DNA of 64,000 nt from Nocardia mikamii NBRC 108933 (GCF_001613505.1 NZ_BDCM01000022.1:124001-188000), one strand, 5' to 3'; shown: positions 9,049 to 17,957, counted from the first letter of the stretch. The notes: generated by a model not told the origin, from the letters alone. Translations and numbers: made by a program.

Positions 9049-10044
9049 GTGCCGGATCCGCATCTGGTGGCCGTACTGGCCTTGGCGCCCATCGTCGGCT
9101 TCGATCTGACCATCCCACCGACCGTGCTCGGCGCGGCCACCGCCGACGACGGCACCGCCCTCTACGACGTGCGGATCTGCGGTCTGGACCGCTCCCCGAT
9201 CCCGTCCACCAGCGGTTACACCATCACCCCGGAGTACGGCGCCGAGCTGCTGAGCCGCGCCGACACCGTGATCGTGCCGGGTACGGCCATGCCGGGCCCC
9301 CGTCGCGAGGGCGTCCTGTCACCCCAAGTCACGGCCGCGCTGGCGTCGATCCGGCCCGATGCGCGCGTCGTCTCGATCTGTACCGGCGCGTTCGTCCTGG
9401 GCGCCGCCGGCCTCCTCGACGGCCGCCGCGCCACCACGCACTGGAAGTACGCGGCGGAATTTCGCACCCTGTTTCCCGCTGTACTGCTCGACGAGGATCT
9501 GCTGTTCGTCGAGGACGGCTCTGTCTGCACCGCGGCGGGTCTGGCGGCCGGGGTGGATCTGTGCCTGCATCTGGTGCGCTCCGATCACGGCAGCGCGGCC
9601 GCGAACCGGGCCGCGCGCTACTGCGTCGTACCGCCGTGGCGCGAAGGCGGGCAGTCACAGTTCATCGAACAGCAGGTCCCCGATCCGGGCGCGGAAAGCA
9701 CCGCAGCGACCCGGGAGTGGGCGCTCGCGCGACTGCACGAGGATCTGGATCTCACCACCCTCGCCGCACACGCCCGGATGAGCGTGCGCACGTTCACCCG
9801 CCGCTTCAAGGCCGAGACCGGCACGGCGCCCGGCGCCTGGATCCTGCACCAGCGGATGCGCCACGCACGTCATCTGCTGGAAACGACCGCGCTCACCGTG
9901 GACGAGGTCGCCCGCGCGTCCGGTATGGGGACCGCCGCCTCACTGCGCCATCACCTGCGCACCCAGCTCGGCGTCGCGCCGATCGCCTATCGCAAGACGT
10001 TCCGGCAGCCGAGGTCGGAGCAAGATCGGCCGGTCGCGCGGTGA
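9049..10044 (+). CDS. GlxA family transcriptional regulator (DJ-1/PfpI domain + AraC HTH)
   Basis: 331 residues. Residues ~5-175 form a DJ-1/PfpI-like domain with the elbow SICTGAFVLGAAGLLDG, including the Cys seen in this fold. Residues ~225-320 are an AraC double helix-turn-helix (DLDLTTLAAHARMSVRTFTR; VDEVARASGMGTAASLRHHL). GTG 9049 is chosen because GAGGAGG precedes it by six bases; an ATG at 9001 would add 16 residues and collide with the MFS promoter. The divergent arrangement suggests control of the adjacent (now frameshifted) MFS transporter. Confidence 0.85.
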   Translation: MPDPHLVAVLALAPIVGFDLTIPPTVLGAATADDGTALYDVRICGLDRSPIPSTSGYTITPEYGAELLSRADTVIVPGTAMPGPRREGVLSPQVTAALASIRPDARVVSICTGAFVLGAAGLLDGRRATTHWKYAAEFRTLFPAVLLDEDLLFVEDGSVCTAAGLAAGVDLCLHLVRSDHGSAAANRAARYCVVPPWREGGQSQFIEQQVPDPGAESTAATREWALARLHEDLDLTTLAAHARMSVRTFTRRFKAETGTAPGAWILHQRMRHARHLLETTALTVDEVARASGMGTAASLRHHLRTQLGVAPIAYRKTFRQPRSEQDRPVAR

Positions 10045-10087
10045 GCCGCGCCCGGCAAGCAGCATGTCCGCGACTCGCGCCGACCCA

Positions 10088-10093
10088 TTGACA
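10088..10093 (+). promoter_or_regulatory. -35-like hexamer of bfd-bfr promoter
   Basis: TTGACA, a consensus -35. A TACCTT sequence at 10113-10118 could be the -10 (19-base spacing) and overlaps the first iron box, so a bound repressor would cover the promoter. Confidence 0.5.
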
Positions 10094-10116
10094 ACCCCCG
10101 CTGCCCGGGTGCTACC

Positions 10117-10154
10117 TTAGGCAAGGGTTACCTGTTTAGGCGAGGCTTACCTCC
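10117..10154 (+). promoter_or_regulatory. Two abutting IdeR/DtxR-type iron boxes
   Basis: TTAGGCAAGGGTTACCTGT (10117-10135) is followed without gap by TTAGGCGAGGCTTACCTCC (10136-10154). Both follow the 19-bp IdeR consensus TTAGGTTAGGCTAACCTAA in the TTAGG left arm and the ACCT right arm. The pair sits 45-82 bases before bfd and overlaps or follows the promoter. In mycobacteria IdeR binds tandem boxes before bfrA and activates iron storage when iron is high; this location fits that, although overlap with the -10 would also permit repression. Confidence 0.8.
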
Positions 10155-10198
10155 CGAAGCGACCCGTAATTGTCGTACAGAGCAATCCGAGGCCGACC

Positions 10199-10390
10199 GT
10201 GTACATCTGCATCTGCAACGCCGTCTCCGAGGCAGACGTGCACACCTGCGTCGCCGCCGGCGCCTGTTCGACCAGACAAGTCAAGAAGGCCTGTGGCTGG
10301 AAGCCGGGTTGCGGCTCGTGCACCGCCCGATTGGCCGAGGCGATAGGCCGGGCGCGCACCGACGCACCGGCCGAGCCCACTGCTGCCTGA
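10199..10390 (+). CDS. bfd: Bacterioferritin-associated ferredoxin
   Basis: 63 residues with the BFD-type [2Fe-2S] ligand pattern: Cys4 and Cys6 (YICICNAVSE) plus Cys38 and Cys41 (GWKPGCGSC). Bfd docks on bacterioferritin and passes electrons to release stored Fe(III). The start is GTG 10199, and the family begins with this MYVCIC-type motif. It is transcribed towards bfr, 58 bases away, and follows the tandem iron boxes, so the pair is expected to respond to iron. Confidence 0.9.
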   Translation: MYICICNAVSEADVHTCVAAGACSTRQVKKACGWKPGCGSCTARLAEAIGRARTDAPAEPTAA

Positions 10391-10448
10391 CACCGACACG
10401 CACCCCGCTCATTCCCCTGACCTGTGATCTGTGCCACGATCACACGTC

Positions 10449-10931
10449 ATGGAAGGCGACACGGAAATCATCGCGCTGCTCAACGAGCAGTTGACGGCCG
10501 AACTCACGGCGATCAACCAGTACTTTCTGCACGCCAAGATGCAGGAGAACTGGGGCTACCCCAAGCTGGCCAGGCACACGCGTCACGAATCCATCGATGA
10601 GATGAAGCACGCCGAGGTCCTCACCGATCGGATCCTGTTCCTCGAAGGTCTGCCGAACTACCAGAAGCTGAATCCGCTGCGGATCGGCCAGACCGTCCCG
10701 GAACAGCTGCGGGCCGACCTGGAGATCGAGATGGAGGCGGTGACCCGGCTGCGCGGCGGTATCGAGCTGATGCGCTCGCGCGGCGACGTCACCTCCGCCC
10801 GCATCTTCGAGTCGATCCTCGAGGACGAGGAGAGCCACGTCGACTACCTCGAAACCGAGATCGAACTGCTGGGCGCGCTGGGCGAGCAGCTCTATCTGCA
10901 GCGCTACACCGATATCCCCGAAGGGGACTGA
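10449..10931 (+). CDS. bfr: Bacterioferritin
   Basis: 160 residues, the usual length for the 24-mer haem-containing ferritin. All ferroxidase ligands are present: Glu18, Glu51, His54, Glu94, Glu127 and His130. Met52, the haem ligand at subunit dimers, is also present. It stores iron as ferric mineral in the cytosol. ATG 10449 matches the family start (MEGD). It is followed by a strong hairpin at 10943-10973. Confidence 0.95.
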   Translation: MEGDTEIIALLNEQLTAELTAINQYFLHAKMQENWGYPKLARHTRHESIDEMKHAEVLTDRILFLEGLPNYQKLNPLRIGQTVPEQLRADLEIEMEAVTRLRGGIELMRSRGDVTSARIFESILEDEESHVDYLETEIELLGALGEQLYLQRYTDIPEGD

Positions 10932-10942
10932 CGCCGGCACAG

Positions 10943-10973
10943 CACCCGGCCGCCGAGCGATCGCGGCCGGGTG
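10943..10973. terminator. Hairpin between convergent bfr and acyl-CoA dehydrogenase operon
   Basis: CACCCGGCCGC (10943-10953) and GCGGCCGGGTG (10963-10973) form a perfect 11-bp stem with a 9-base loop, 11 bases after the bfr stop. There is no long U tract, as is common in actinobacteria. It could serve both converging units. Confidence 0.7.
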
Positions 10974-10991
10974 TTCGTGTGTCGAAAGCGC

Positions 10992-12140
10992 TTACAACGC
11001 CAGCGATTTGGCGATGATCGTCTTCATCACCTCGCTGGTTCCGGCGTAGATGCGCGCCACCCGGGCATCGGTGTAGAGCCGCGCGATCGGATATTCCATC
11101 ATGTAGCCGTAGCCGCCGAACAGCTGCAGGCAGCGATCGACCACCCGGGCCTGTACCTCCGTGCAGAACAGCTTCACGCGGGCGGCGTCGGCACCGGTGA
11201 GCACCCCGTCGACCAGGTCGGCGACCGCCCGGTCCAGCATGGTCTGGGCCGCCTCGATCTCGGCGGACATGGCCGCCACTTCGAATTTCGTGTTCTGGAA
11301 CGAGGCGACCGGCGTGCCGAATGCCGTGCGCTCCTTCACATAATCGACGGTCGCGGTGAGCGCGGCGCGCGATTGCGCCACCGAGCCGACGGCGACGGTC
11401 AGCCGTTCCTGGGGCAGATTCTGGCCGAGGTAGCCGAAGGCCGCGCCCTCCTCGCCGAGCCGATTCGCCGCCGGCACCCGCACCTCGTCGAACGACAGCT
11501 CGACGGTGTCCTGCACCTTGCAGCCCATCTTCTCCAGCACTCGGCCGCGAGCGAAGCCGGGCATGCCGTCCTCCACGACCAGCAGCGTCAGCCCGTGCCG
11601 GCGATTGTCCGGATCGGTGGAGGTCCGGCACACCACGATCACCAGATCGGCCAGCAGCCCACCGGTGATGAACGTCTTGGCCCCGCTCAGAACGTAGTGG
11701 TCACCGTCGCGGACGGCGGTGGTCCGCACCCCGGCCAGATCCGACCCGGTGCCCGGTTCGGTCATGGCGACGGCGGTCAGCAGCTGCCCCGAGGCCAGGC
11801 CGGGAAACCAGCGCTCGCGCTGGCCGGCGTCGGCGTAATCGAGGAAGTACGGCAGGATCACGTCCAACTGGGTGCGCACGGTCGACAGCGTGACCAGCGC
11901 CCGCGCGGCCTCCTCCTGCAGCACCACGTTGTAGCGGTAGTCGCGCAACCCCGCTCCCCCGTACTCCTCGGGGATCGCGATGCCGAGCAGACCCGATTCG
12001 CCCAGCCGCGTGAAGATTTCGCGCGGCATCCGGCCGGCGCGTTCCCAGTCCGGGTAGTTCTCGACCACGTGTTTCTCGATGAATTCGCGGGCCAGTGCCC
12101 GGAACGATTCGTGGTCGGCGGTGAACAGTTCTCGGCGCAC
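10992..12140 (-). CDS. Acyl-CoA dehydrogenase (LCAD/IVD catalytic type)
   Basis: 382 residues, full length. The FAD-binding strands AMTEPGTGSDLAGVRTT (about 125-141) and FITGG are present. The C-terminal motif is IYAGTSEVMK, lacking the MCAD-type Glu. Instead Glu245 in LPQERL occupies the alternative base position used by LCAD and isovaleryl-CoA dehydrogenase. It oxidises acyl-CoA thioesters to enoyl-CoA. It is the last gene of a same-direction run (10992-17325) with thiolase, crotonase, CoA-transferase, SDR and a second dehydrogenase, which together make a beta-oxidation-like set. Confidence 0.9.
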   Translation of the reverse strand: MRRELFTADHESFRALAREFIEKHVVENYPDWERAGRMPREIFTRLGESGLLGIAIPEEYGGAGLRDYRYNVVLQEEAARALVTLSTVRTQLDVILPYFLDYADAGQRERWFPGLASGQLLTAVAMTEPGTGSDLAGVRTTAVRDGDHYVLSGAKTFITGGLLADLVIVVCRTSTDPDNRRHGLTLLVVEDGMPGFARGRVLEKMGCKVQDTVELSFDEVRVPAANRLGEEGAAFGYLGQNLPQERLTVAVGSVAQSRAALTATVDYVKERTAFGTPVASFQNTKFEVAAMSAEIEAAQTMLDRAVADLVDGVLTGADAARVKLFCTEVQARVVDRCLQLFGGYGYMMEYPIARLYTDARVARIYAGTSEVMKTIIAKSLAL

Positions 12141-12153
12141 GCCGGTTCTCCGA

Positions 12154-13299
12154 TCAGTTCAGCAGTTCGACGACGGTGGCGTTGGCGGTACCGCCGCCCT
12201 CACACATGGTTTGCAGGCCGTAGCGAATGCCGTTGTCGCGCATGTGATGGATCATGCGGGTCAGCAGTACCGCGCCCGAGGCTCCGAGCGGGTGGCCGAG
12301 TGCGATCGCTCCACCCAGCGGATTCACCCGATCGAGGTCGGCGCCGGTGTCGGCCAGCCAGGCCAGCGGCACCGGCGCGAACGCCTCGTTCACCTCGAAC
12401 ACGCCGATCTCGGCGAGCGACAGTCCCGCCCGGTGCAACACCTTCGCCGTCGCCGGGATCGGGCCGGTGAGCATCAGCACCGGATCGGCGCCGGTGACCG
12501 CGCCGGCACGGTAGCGGACCAGCGGTGTCAGGCCCAGCTCACGTGCCCGGTCCGGGGTGGTGACCAGCACCGCGGCCGCACCGTCGGAGATCTGCGACGA
12601 ATTGCCGGCGTGGATCACGCCGTCGGCCCGGAAGGCCGGTTTCAGCCGGGCCAGCGTCTCGGCGGATGTGCCGCGGCGGATGCCCTCGTCGGCGGCGATC
12701 GTGGCGGAACCGGCGGGCACGTCGACGATCTGATCGTCGAAGGCTCCGCGGTCGACGGCCGCCGCCGCCAGCTCGTGTGAGCGCGCGGCGTAGTCGTCGA
12801 GACCAGTACGGCTGAAACCCCATTTCTCGGCGATCAGTTCGGCCGAGATCCCCTGGTCGAAGGAGAAGTCGTGATAGCGGGCACGGGCTTGCGGCCCGTA
12901 CGGCATGCCGGTGGCGCGGGCCGAGCCCAGCGGAACCCGGCTCATCACTTCCACACCGCCGGCGATCACCAGGTCCTGCTGTCCCGAGCCGACCACGGCG
13001 GCGGCGAAATCGACTGCCTGCTGGCCGGATCCGCACGCGCGGTTGATCGTGGTGCCGGGAACGGTGTCCGGCCAGCCCGCGGCCAGTACCGCGTAGCGGC
13101 CGATATTCGAGGACTGGTCACCGATCTGGGAGACACATCCCCAGATGACGTCGTCGACGAGGGCCGGATCCAGACCGGTGCGCGCGGCCAGCGTGGTCAG
13201 CACCAGCGCGGACAGGTCCGCGGGGTGGATGCCGGCCAGGCCGCCGTGGCGTTTGCCGATCGGGGTGCGTACCGCCGCGGCGATGACTACCTCACGCAT
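12154..13299 (-). CDS. Thiolase (acetyl-CoA acyltransferase)
   Basis: 381 residues. The nucleophile Cys89 is in INRACGSGQQA. The NEAF motif, the GHPLGASGA histidine and the C-terminal CEGGGTAN cysteine are all present, so it should be an active degradative thiolase cleaving 3-ketoacyl-CoA. It lies 13 bases upstream of the dehydrogenase and overlaps the crotonase gene by 8 bases at 13292-13299, so the genes are translationally linked. Confidence 0.9.
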   Translation of the reverse strand: MREVVIAAAVRTPIGKRHGGLAGIHPADLSALVLTTLAARTGLDPALVDDVIWGCVSQIGDQSSNIGRYAVLAAGWPDTVPGTTINRACGSGQQAVDFAAAVVGSGQQDLVIAGGVEVMSRVPLGSARATGMPYGPQARARYHDFSFDQGISAELIAEKWGFSRTGLDDYAARSHELAAAAVDRGAFDDQIVDVPAGSATIAADEGIRRGTSAETLARLKPAFRADGVIHAGNSSQISDGAAAVLVTTPDRARELGLTPLVRYRAGAVTGADPVLMLTGPIPATAKVLHRAGLSLAEIGVFEVNEAFAPVPLAWLADTGADLDRVNPLGGAIALGHPLGASGAVLLTRMIHHMRDNGIRYGLQTMCEGGGTANATVVELLN

Positions 13300-14149
13300 C
13301 TGTTCGACTTTCCTTGTCGGGCCGGTCCGTACGGCGGATCGGCGGCCTGGTCACCGTCCAGCGGCCGGTGAACCGGGGTTGGCGTTTCTCGGCGAAGGCG
13401 GCGAAGGCCTCCGGTGCGTCGGCGGTGGCGAAATTGATGCCCTGTGCCCGCGCCTCCCCGGCCAGCGACTCCCGCAGACTGCGGTCGGCGCCCTCGTTGA
13501 GCAGGGCCTTGGTCTGGGCCAGCGCCACCGGCGGTCCCGCCGCCAGCCGTGCCGCCAGGTCGTCGACGAACGCGTCGATCTCGTCGTCGTCGCACAGCCA
13601 CGTCACGAGGTTCAGCTCGCGCGCCTGCTCGCCGTCGATCGTCTCGCCCAGCAGCGCAAGCCTTTTCGCCTGTTGCAGACCGACGATCTTGGGCAGCAGC
13701 CAGGTGCCGCCCAGATCCGGCGACAGCCCGCGCCGGGCGAAGATCTGTGAGAACCGGGCCTGCGGGGTCGCCACGACGAAGTCGCAGCCGAGGGCGAGAT
13801 TCCACCCGGCACCGACGGCCACGCCGCGCACCTTCGCCACGGTCGGCATCGGCAGTTCGTGCAGGGCCAGGGCCACCTCGGTCAGTGCCCGCATCCGATA
13901 GGTCGGGTGGGTGTTGTCGGGCGTGGAGATATCGGCGCCGGAACAGAAAGCACCACCCGCGCCGGTGAGAACCAGCACGCGCACATCGAGGTCGGTCGCG
14001 GTGGCGCGCAGCACGTCCTGCAGCGCCGCCCACAGTTCGGCGTCGATCGCGTTCTTGTGATGCGGCCGATTCATGGTCAGCGTCCGCACGCCCGCGTGAT
14101 CGGCGCAGCGGAGGACCGAGGCACGGTCGCCGGGCGGGTCAGCGCACAT
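13292..14149 (-). CDS. Enoyl-CoA hydratase/isomerase family protein (crotonase fold)
   Basis: 285 residues from ATG 14149; an alternative ATG at 14170 would add 7. The oxyanion segment GAGGAFCSGADIS is typical. The usual hydratase Glu pair is missing: the first position reads VGAGWNLAL (Asn) and the second SQIFARRGL (Phe). An Asp follows in LSPDLGGTW, the position of the catalytic Asp in PaaG-type isomerases. An isomerase is therefore more likely than a hydratase. It overlaps its neighbours on both sides in the operon. Confidence 0.8.
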   Translation of the reverse strand: MCADPPGDRASVLRCADHAGVRTLTMNRPHHKNAIDAELWAALQDVLRATATDLDVRVLVLTGAGGAFCSGADISTPDNTHPTYRMRALTEVALALHELPMPTVAKVRGVAVGAGWNLALGCDFVVATPQARFSQIFARRGLSPDLGGTWLLPKIVGLQQAKRLALLGETIDGEQARELNLVTWLCDDDEIDAFVDDLAARLAAGPPVALAQTKALLNEGADRSLRESLAGEARAQGINFATADAPEAFAAFAEKRQPRFTGRWTVTRPPIRRTDRPDKESRTDA

Positions 14150-15386
14150 GAGCCGCAGCCGCTCCCGCATACCGGGAGCCGATCGCGCCCGCCGCTCGCC
14201 ATCGATCGATATCGTCTGCGCTGCAGCCGATTTCCGTGAGCACGGCGTCGGTGTGCTCCCCCAGTCCGGGCACCGCGCCCATCGGCGGGTGGAAGCCCTC
14301 GATCACGGCCGGGGGCAGCAGGGAGGGAATCGGTCCGGCCGGGGTGTCGATACCGCGCCAGCGGTCGCGTTCGGACAGTTGCGGGTGGGCCAGGACCTCG
14401 CTCGGCCGGTTGTAGCGCGCGTTGCCGATTCCGGCGGTGTCGGCGGCCGCTTGGATTGCTGCCAGATCGTGTCGTGCACACCAGGTCCCGATCGCCTCGT
14501 CGAGTTCGCCGCGATGGGCGACACGGCCGGGATTGGTGCGGAAACGGTCGTCGGCGGCGAGATCGGGGCGTTCGAGAATGTCGCGGGCCAGCCGCTGCCA
14601 TTCCCGGTCGTTCGTCGTCCCCAGCACCACGGTCTGCCCGTCGGCGGTGGCATATGCGCCGTAGGGCGCCACGGCGGGTGAGCTCATGCCGAGCGGCTGC
14701 TGGTCGGTGCCGCTGTGCCGGGCGTAGGTGAGGTGATAGCCCATCATCTCGGCCATGGTGTCGAACAGGCTCACCGATATCGCGGTGCCGGGGCCCGGCC
14801 CGCGCCGCAGCCGCCCGCACAGCGACGCCACGATCGACAGCGCCGCATACAGTCCCGTGGTGACATCGGCTACCGGCGGCCCGGGTTTGGCGGGCGCGCC
14901 GGCCGTGCCGGTCACCGCGCACACTCCGGCCTCGGCCTGGACCAGCAGGTCGTAGGCGCGTTTGTGCGACAGTGGTCCGCCCGCGCCGAAGCCGTCGATG
15001 GTCAGCGAGATCAGATCCGGGTGCCGGCTCTCCAACTCCGCCGTCGACAATCCCAGCCGGTCGAGGGCGCCGGGTGCGAGATTGGCGACCAGCACATCGG
15101 CGCGGTCCAGCAGGCGATGGAGAAGATCCACGCCCGCAACCGATTTCAGGTCCAGCGTGACCGATTCCTTACCGCGGTTGACCCAGACGAAATGCGCGGC
15201 CTGCCCCTCGACCACATCGTCGTAATAGCGCGCGAAATCACCGCCGTCCGGGTTCTCCACCTTGATCACCCGGGCCCCGAAGTCGGCGAGGGTGCGCGTG
15301 CACATCGGCGCGGACACCGCCTGTTCCAGCGCCACCACCGTCACCCCGGCGAGCGGGCCCGCCGCCTGCGGATCGATGATCATCAC
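14139..15386 (-). CDS. CaiB/BaiF (class III) CoA-transferase
   Basis: 415 residues. The N-terminus GVTVVALEQAVSAPMCTRTLADFGARV and the segment VWVNRGKESVTLDLK are signatures of the family. The catalytic Asp is expected around LVQAEAGVCAVTG, where NxxIQ-like strands lie, but I cannot fix it with certainty. It moves CoA between carboxylic acids, so it probably activates a pathway acid. Its start overlaps the SDR stop by 4 bases (15383-15386), a classic coupled arrangement. Confidence 0.85.
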   Translation of the reverse strand: MMIIDPQAAGPLAGVTVVALEQAVSAPMCTRTLADFGARVIKVENPDGGDFARYYDDVVEGQAAHFVWVNRGKESVTLDLKSVAGVDLLHRLLDRADVLVANLAPGALDRLGLSTAELESRHPDLISLTIDGFGAGGPLSHKRAYDLLVQAEAGVCAVTGTAGAPAKPGPPVADVTTGLYAALSIVASLCGRLRRGPGPGTAISVSLFDTMAEMMGYHLTYARHSGTDQQPLGMSSPAVAPYGAYATADGQTVVLGTTNDREWQRLARDILERPDLAADDRFRTNPGRVAHRGELDEAIGTWCARHDLAAIQAAADTAGIGNARYNRPSEVLAHPQLSERDRWRGIDTPAGPIPSLLPPAVIEGFHPPMGAVPGLGEHTDAVLTEIGCSADDIDRWRAAGAIGSRYAGAAAAHVR

Positions 15387-16147
15387 ATCACCATGCCGCC
15401 GTCCACCGGCAGCACCTGCCCGGTGACGAACGAGGCGGCGTCGGAGGCCAGGAAGACGAACGCACCGGCCACCTCGTCCGGTTCGGCCCAGCGGCGCAAC
15501 GGGATTCGATTCAGCATCTGCGCGGCGAATTTCTCGTCGGTGCGGATGGTGGTGGTCATCGGGGTGGCCGCCAGCGGCGCCAGCGCGTTCACCAGGATGT
15601 TCTTGCGGGCCAACTCCCGGGCCAGCGATTTGGTGATGCCCACGATCGCGGCCTTGGCGGCCGAATAGTTCACCTGCCCCAGAGTTCCGGTCAATCCGGC
15701 CGACGAGGTGACGTTGATGATGCGGCCGGTGCCGTCGGTGGGCAGGTACGGCAGCGCCGCCTGTGCGCAGTTGAAGGTGCCCAGCGCGTGAATGTCGTAG
15801 AGGCGGCGCATCGACTCCACGGTGGTGGCGCCGAACATCGCGGGCGCCGTCACACCGGCGTTGTTGACCACGATGTGCAGCGTGCCGGCGGCCAGGTCCG
15901 CGCCCTGCTCGGCCGCGGAATCGGCTGCGCCGCGGTCGGATACGTCCAGTGCGCGACTCGCCGCGCGCCCACCGGCGCCGACGATCTTGTCGGCGACCGC
16001 CGCCGCGGCGGCGGCGTCGATATCGGTGACCAGTACCGCGGCGCCCGCGGTCGCGAGCGCCTGCGCCACCGCCGATCCGATGCCGCCCGCGGCGCCGGTG
16101 ACCATGGCCGCGCGGCCGGTCAGATCGAAAAGTCCTCGTGCCGGCAT
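15383..16147 (-). CDS. Short-chain dehydrogenase/reductase
   Basis: 254 residues. The cofactor motif VTGAAGGIGSA (about 14-24), the NNAG segment, the catalytic Ser (VTSSAG) and YSAAK are intact, so it should be an NAD(P)-dependent 3-hydroxyacyl-CoA or alcohol dehydrogenase. ATG 16147 is chosen for its GAGGAG ribosome site; the 63 residues of open frame upstream lie inside the next gene. It shares its start base with the stop of the upstream acyl-CoA dehydrogenase. Confidence 0.88.
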   Translation of the reverse strand: MPARGLFDLTGRAAMVTGAAGGIGSAVAQALATAGAAVLVTDIDAAAAAAVADKIVGAGGRAASRALDVSDRGAADSAAEQGADLAAGTLHIVVNNAGVTAPAMFGATTVESMRRLYDIHALGTFNCAQAALPYLPTDGTGRIINVTSSAGLTGTLGQVNYSAAKAAIVGITKSLARELARKNILVNALAPLAATPMTTTIRTDEKFAAQMLNRIPLRRWAEPDEVAGAFVFLASDAASFVTGQVLPVDGGMVM

Positions 16148-17325
16148 CAGTAGCTCCTCGGCAATCCCAATGTGTGCGAACCCAGGTAGTTCAAGATCAT
16201 TTCCTGGCTGACGGGGGCGATGCGCATGACGCGCGCCTCGCGGAAGTAGCGAGCCACGTGGTATTCCTCGGCGTATCCCATCCCGCCGTGGGTCTGCATG
16301 GCGCGGTCGGCGGCGGTGAAGCCGGCGTCGGCGCACAGATATTTGGCCGTATTCGCCTCGCGGCCACAGGGTTTGCCGTGGTCGTAGAGCCAGGTCGCCT
16401 TGCGCAGCACCAGTTCCGCGGCATCCAGATGGGCCAGCGAATCGGCGAGCGGGAACTGGATGCCCTGATTCATGCCGATCGGCCGGTCGAAGACCACACG
16501 CTCACCGGCGTATTTGACCGCCCGGTCCAGCGCGACGCGGCCGATGCCGAGCGCCTCGGCGGCGATGAGCATCCGCTCCGGATTCAGTCCGTCGAGCAGA
16601 TAGCGAAAACCCTCTCCCTCCTCACCCACCCGGTCCTCCACCGGAATCCGCAGATCATCGATGAACACCTCGTTGGAGGAGACCGCGTTGCGGCCCATCT
16701 TGGTGATCGGGCGGATGTCGATGTGCGCGCGGTCGATATCGGTGAGGAACAGGGTCATTCCGTCGGTTTTGCGCGTCACTTGGTCATAGCCGGTGGTCCG
16801 GGTCAGCAGCAGGATCTTCTCCGACTCCAGCGCCTTGGAGATCCACACCTTGCGGCCGTTGACGATGTAGTGGTCGCCGTCGCGGCGGGCGAAGGTCGTG
16901 ATCCGGCTGGTGTCCAGGCCCGCGCCCGGCTCGGTGACGCCGAAGCAGACGTGCAGGTCTCCCGTCGCCACCCGCGGCAGTGTCCGCCGCTTGAGTTCCT
17001 CGGAGCCATATTTGACCACCGGCTGCATGCCGAAGATGGACAGGTGGATCGCGGTGGCGGCGTTCATCCCGCCACCCGAGCGGGCGACCTCCTCGGCGAG
17101 GATGGTCGCCTCGGTCAATCCCAGCCCGTGGCCGCCGTACTCCTCGGGGATGGTGATGCCGAGCCAGCCGCCGGCGGCGATCGCCTGGTAGAACTCCGTG
17201 GGGAATTCGTGGTCCTGATCCTTCCGCATCCAGTAGCGGTCGTCGAATGTGCGGCACAGTTCGGCCACCGCCGAGCGGATCAGCTGCTGATCCTCGGTCG
17301 GCTCGAAGGTCATTCCGGCGGACAT
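16147..17325 (-). CDS. Acyl-CoA dehydrogenase
   Basis: 392 residues. The segments FGVTEPGAGLDTSRITT and NGRKVWISKA form the flavin site. The C-terminal region reads RIAPVSQEMILNY, without the MCAD Glu, and NPERML offers a Glu at the LCAD/IVD-type position. The start is ATG 17325 (MSAGMTFEPTEDQQ); an upstream ATG adds two residues. It is the first enzyme gene of the run, with a 101-residue gene just upstream and the operator region at 17.7 kb beyond. Confidence 0.88.
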   Translation of the reverse strand: MSAGMTFEPTEDQQLIRSAVAELCRTFDDRYWMRKDQDHEFPTEFYQAIAAGGWLGITIPEEYGGHGLGLTEATILAEEVARSGGGMNAATAIHLSIFGMQPVVKYGSEELKRRTLPRVATGDLHVCFGVTEPGAGLDTSRITTFARRDGDHYIVNGRKVWISKALESEKILLLTRTTGYDQVTRKTDGMTLFLTDIDRAHIDIRPITKMGRNAVSSNEVFIDDLRIPVEDRVGEEGEGFRYLLDGLNPERMLIAAEALGIGRVALDRAVKYAGERVVFDRPIGMNQGIQFPLADSLAHLDAAELVLRKATWLYDHGKPCGREANTAKYLCADAGFTAADRAMQTHGGMGYAEEYHVARYFREARVMRIAPVSQEMILNYLGSHTLGLPRSY

Positions 17326-17357
17326 GCGCACTCCCGCTCTCCGGTCACCACACCCGC

Positions 17358-17663
17358 TCAGTCCGAGGCGGGCAGCGCTTTGGCCGCCTTGATCGTCATC
17401 GGGGCGCCGTCGCAGCTGAGTTCGCCGGAACCCGAACTGGTGCAGAGCAATTCGACGGTGTCGGCGGCGTCGACGTAGCGCTTGCCGATCAATGTCACCG
17501 GTTCCCCCGCGGCGGGGGCGACCGGTGGCGCGCTCGCGGCCGGAACCAGAGGGCTTCCGCCGCAGGTCACCACGGGATCGGCATCGGCGGGCGCGCGCAC
17601 CACCACCACTTTGGTGCCGCAGACGGTGCTGGCGAGCTGTTCACCGGGACGCAGGGCTGCCAT
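17358..17663 (-). CDS. Small conserved-looking protein of unknown function
   Basis: 101 residues, no recognised function. It starts MAALRPGEQLASTVCGTKVV and has an Ala/Pro-rich middle (about 37-55) and two Cys-containing segments (VVTCGGSPL; LLCTSSGSGELSCDG) that look like repeats of one strand unit. There are four cysteines and no signal peptide. ATG 17663 follows AAAGAGGAGTCGAG, a strong ribosome site. It is the first gene of the leftward operon, directly after the operators, so it is probably part of the catabolic regulon. Confidence 0.6.
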   Translation of the reverse strand: MAALRPGEQLASTVCGTKVVVVRAPADADPVVTCGGSPLVPAASAPPVAPAAGEPVTLIGKRYVDAADTVELLCTSSGSGELSCDGAPMTIKAAKALPASD

Positions 17664-17706
17664 GCTCTCGACTCCTCTTTCCTGGACTATCCACTAGAAA
17701 ACTATC

Positions 17707-17723
17707 TTCTCATATTTGGAGAA
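17707..17723. promoter_or_regulatory. Inverted repeat TTCTC-N7-GAGAA, possible variant operator
   Basis: TTCTC (17707-17711) and GAGAA (17719-17723) lie 44 bases upstream of the leftward 101-residue gene in an unusually AT-rich stretch. The arms are the reverse arrangement of the perfect palindrome 200 bases away; it may be a diverged copy or a fortuitous repeat. Confidence 0.4.
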
Positions 17724-17922
17724 TCAACCTTCTACTTCCGCGATGGGATCGCCTGTCGCCCGCGGATGCCCGTCTTGTCGAACGAGTGGCGCCGACGACG
17801 ACGGCAACCGCCCGACACTCCGCAAGCTTCGAGCGGACCAGCTCTGATCAGCGGGTTTCCCAGGGCTCGCGCTGAACGTTGACGAGTCGGCCCCTCACGT
17901 GAAAATCTATTGGTCCGTTGAG

Positions 17923-17937
17923 GAGAATGTCATTCTC
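17923..17937. promoter_or_regulatory. Perfect palindromic operator GAGAATG-T-CATTCTC
   Basis: A perfect 15-bp palindrome 20 bases before the AhpD-like gene. The same pattern, GAGAAT/C-N3-ATTCTC, recurs before four other transcription units of this window, including the tetR gene at 30372. It is inferred to be the binding site of that regulator. Confidence 0.75.
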
Positions 17938-17957
17938 GTGAATGAGAGGAGGAGAGG

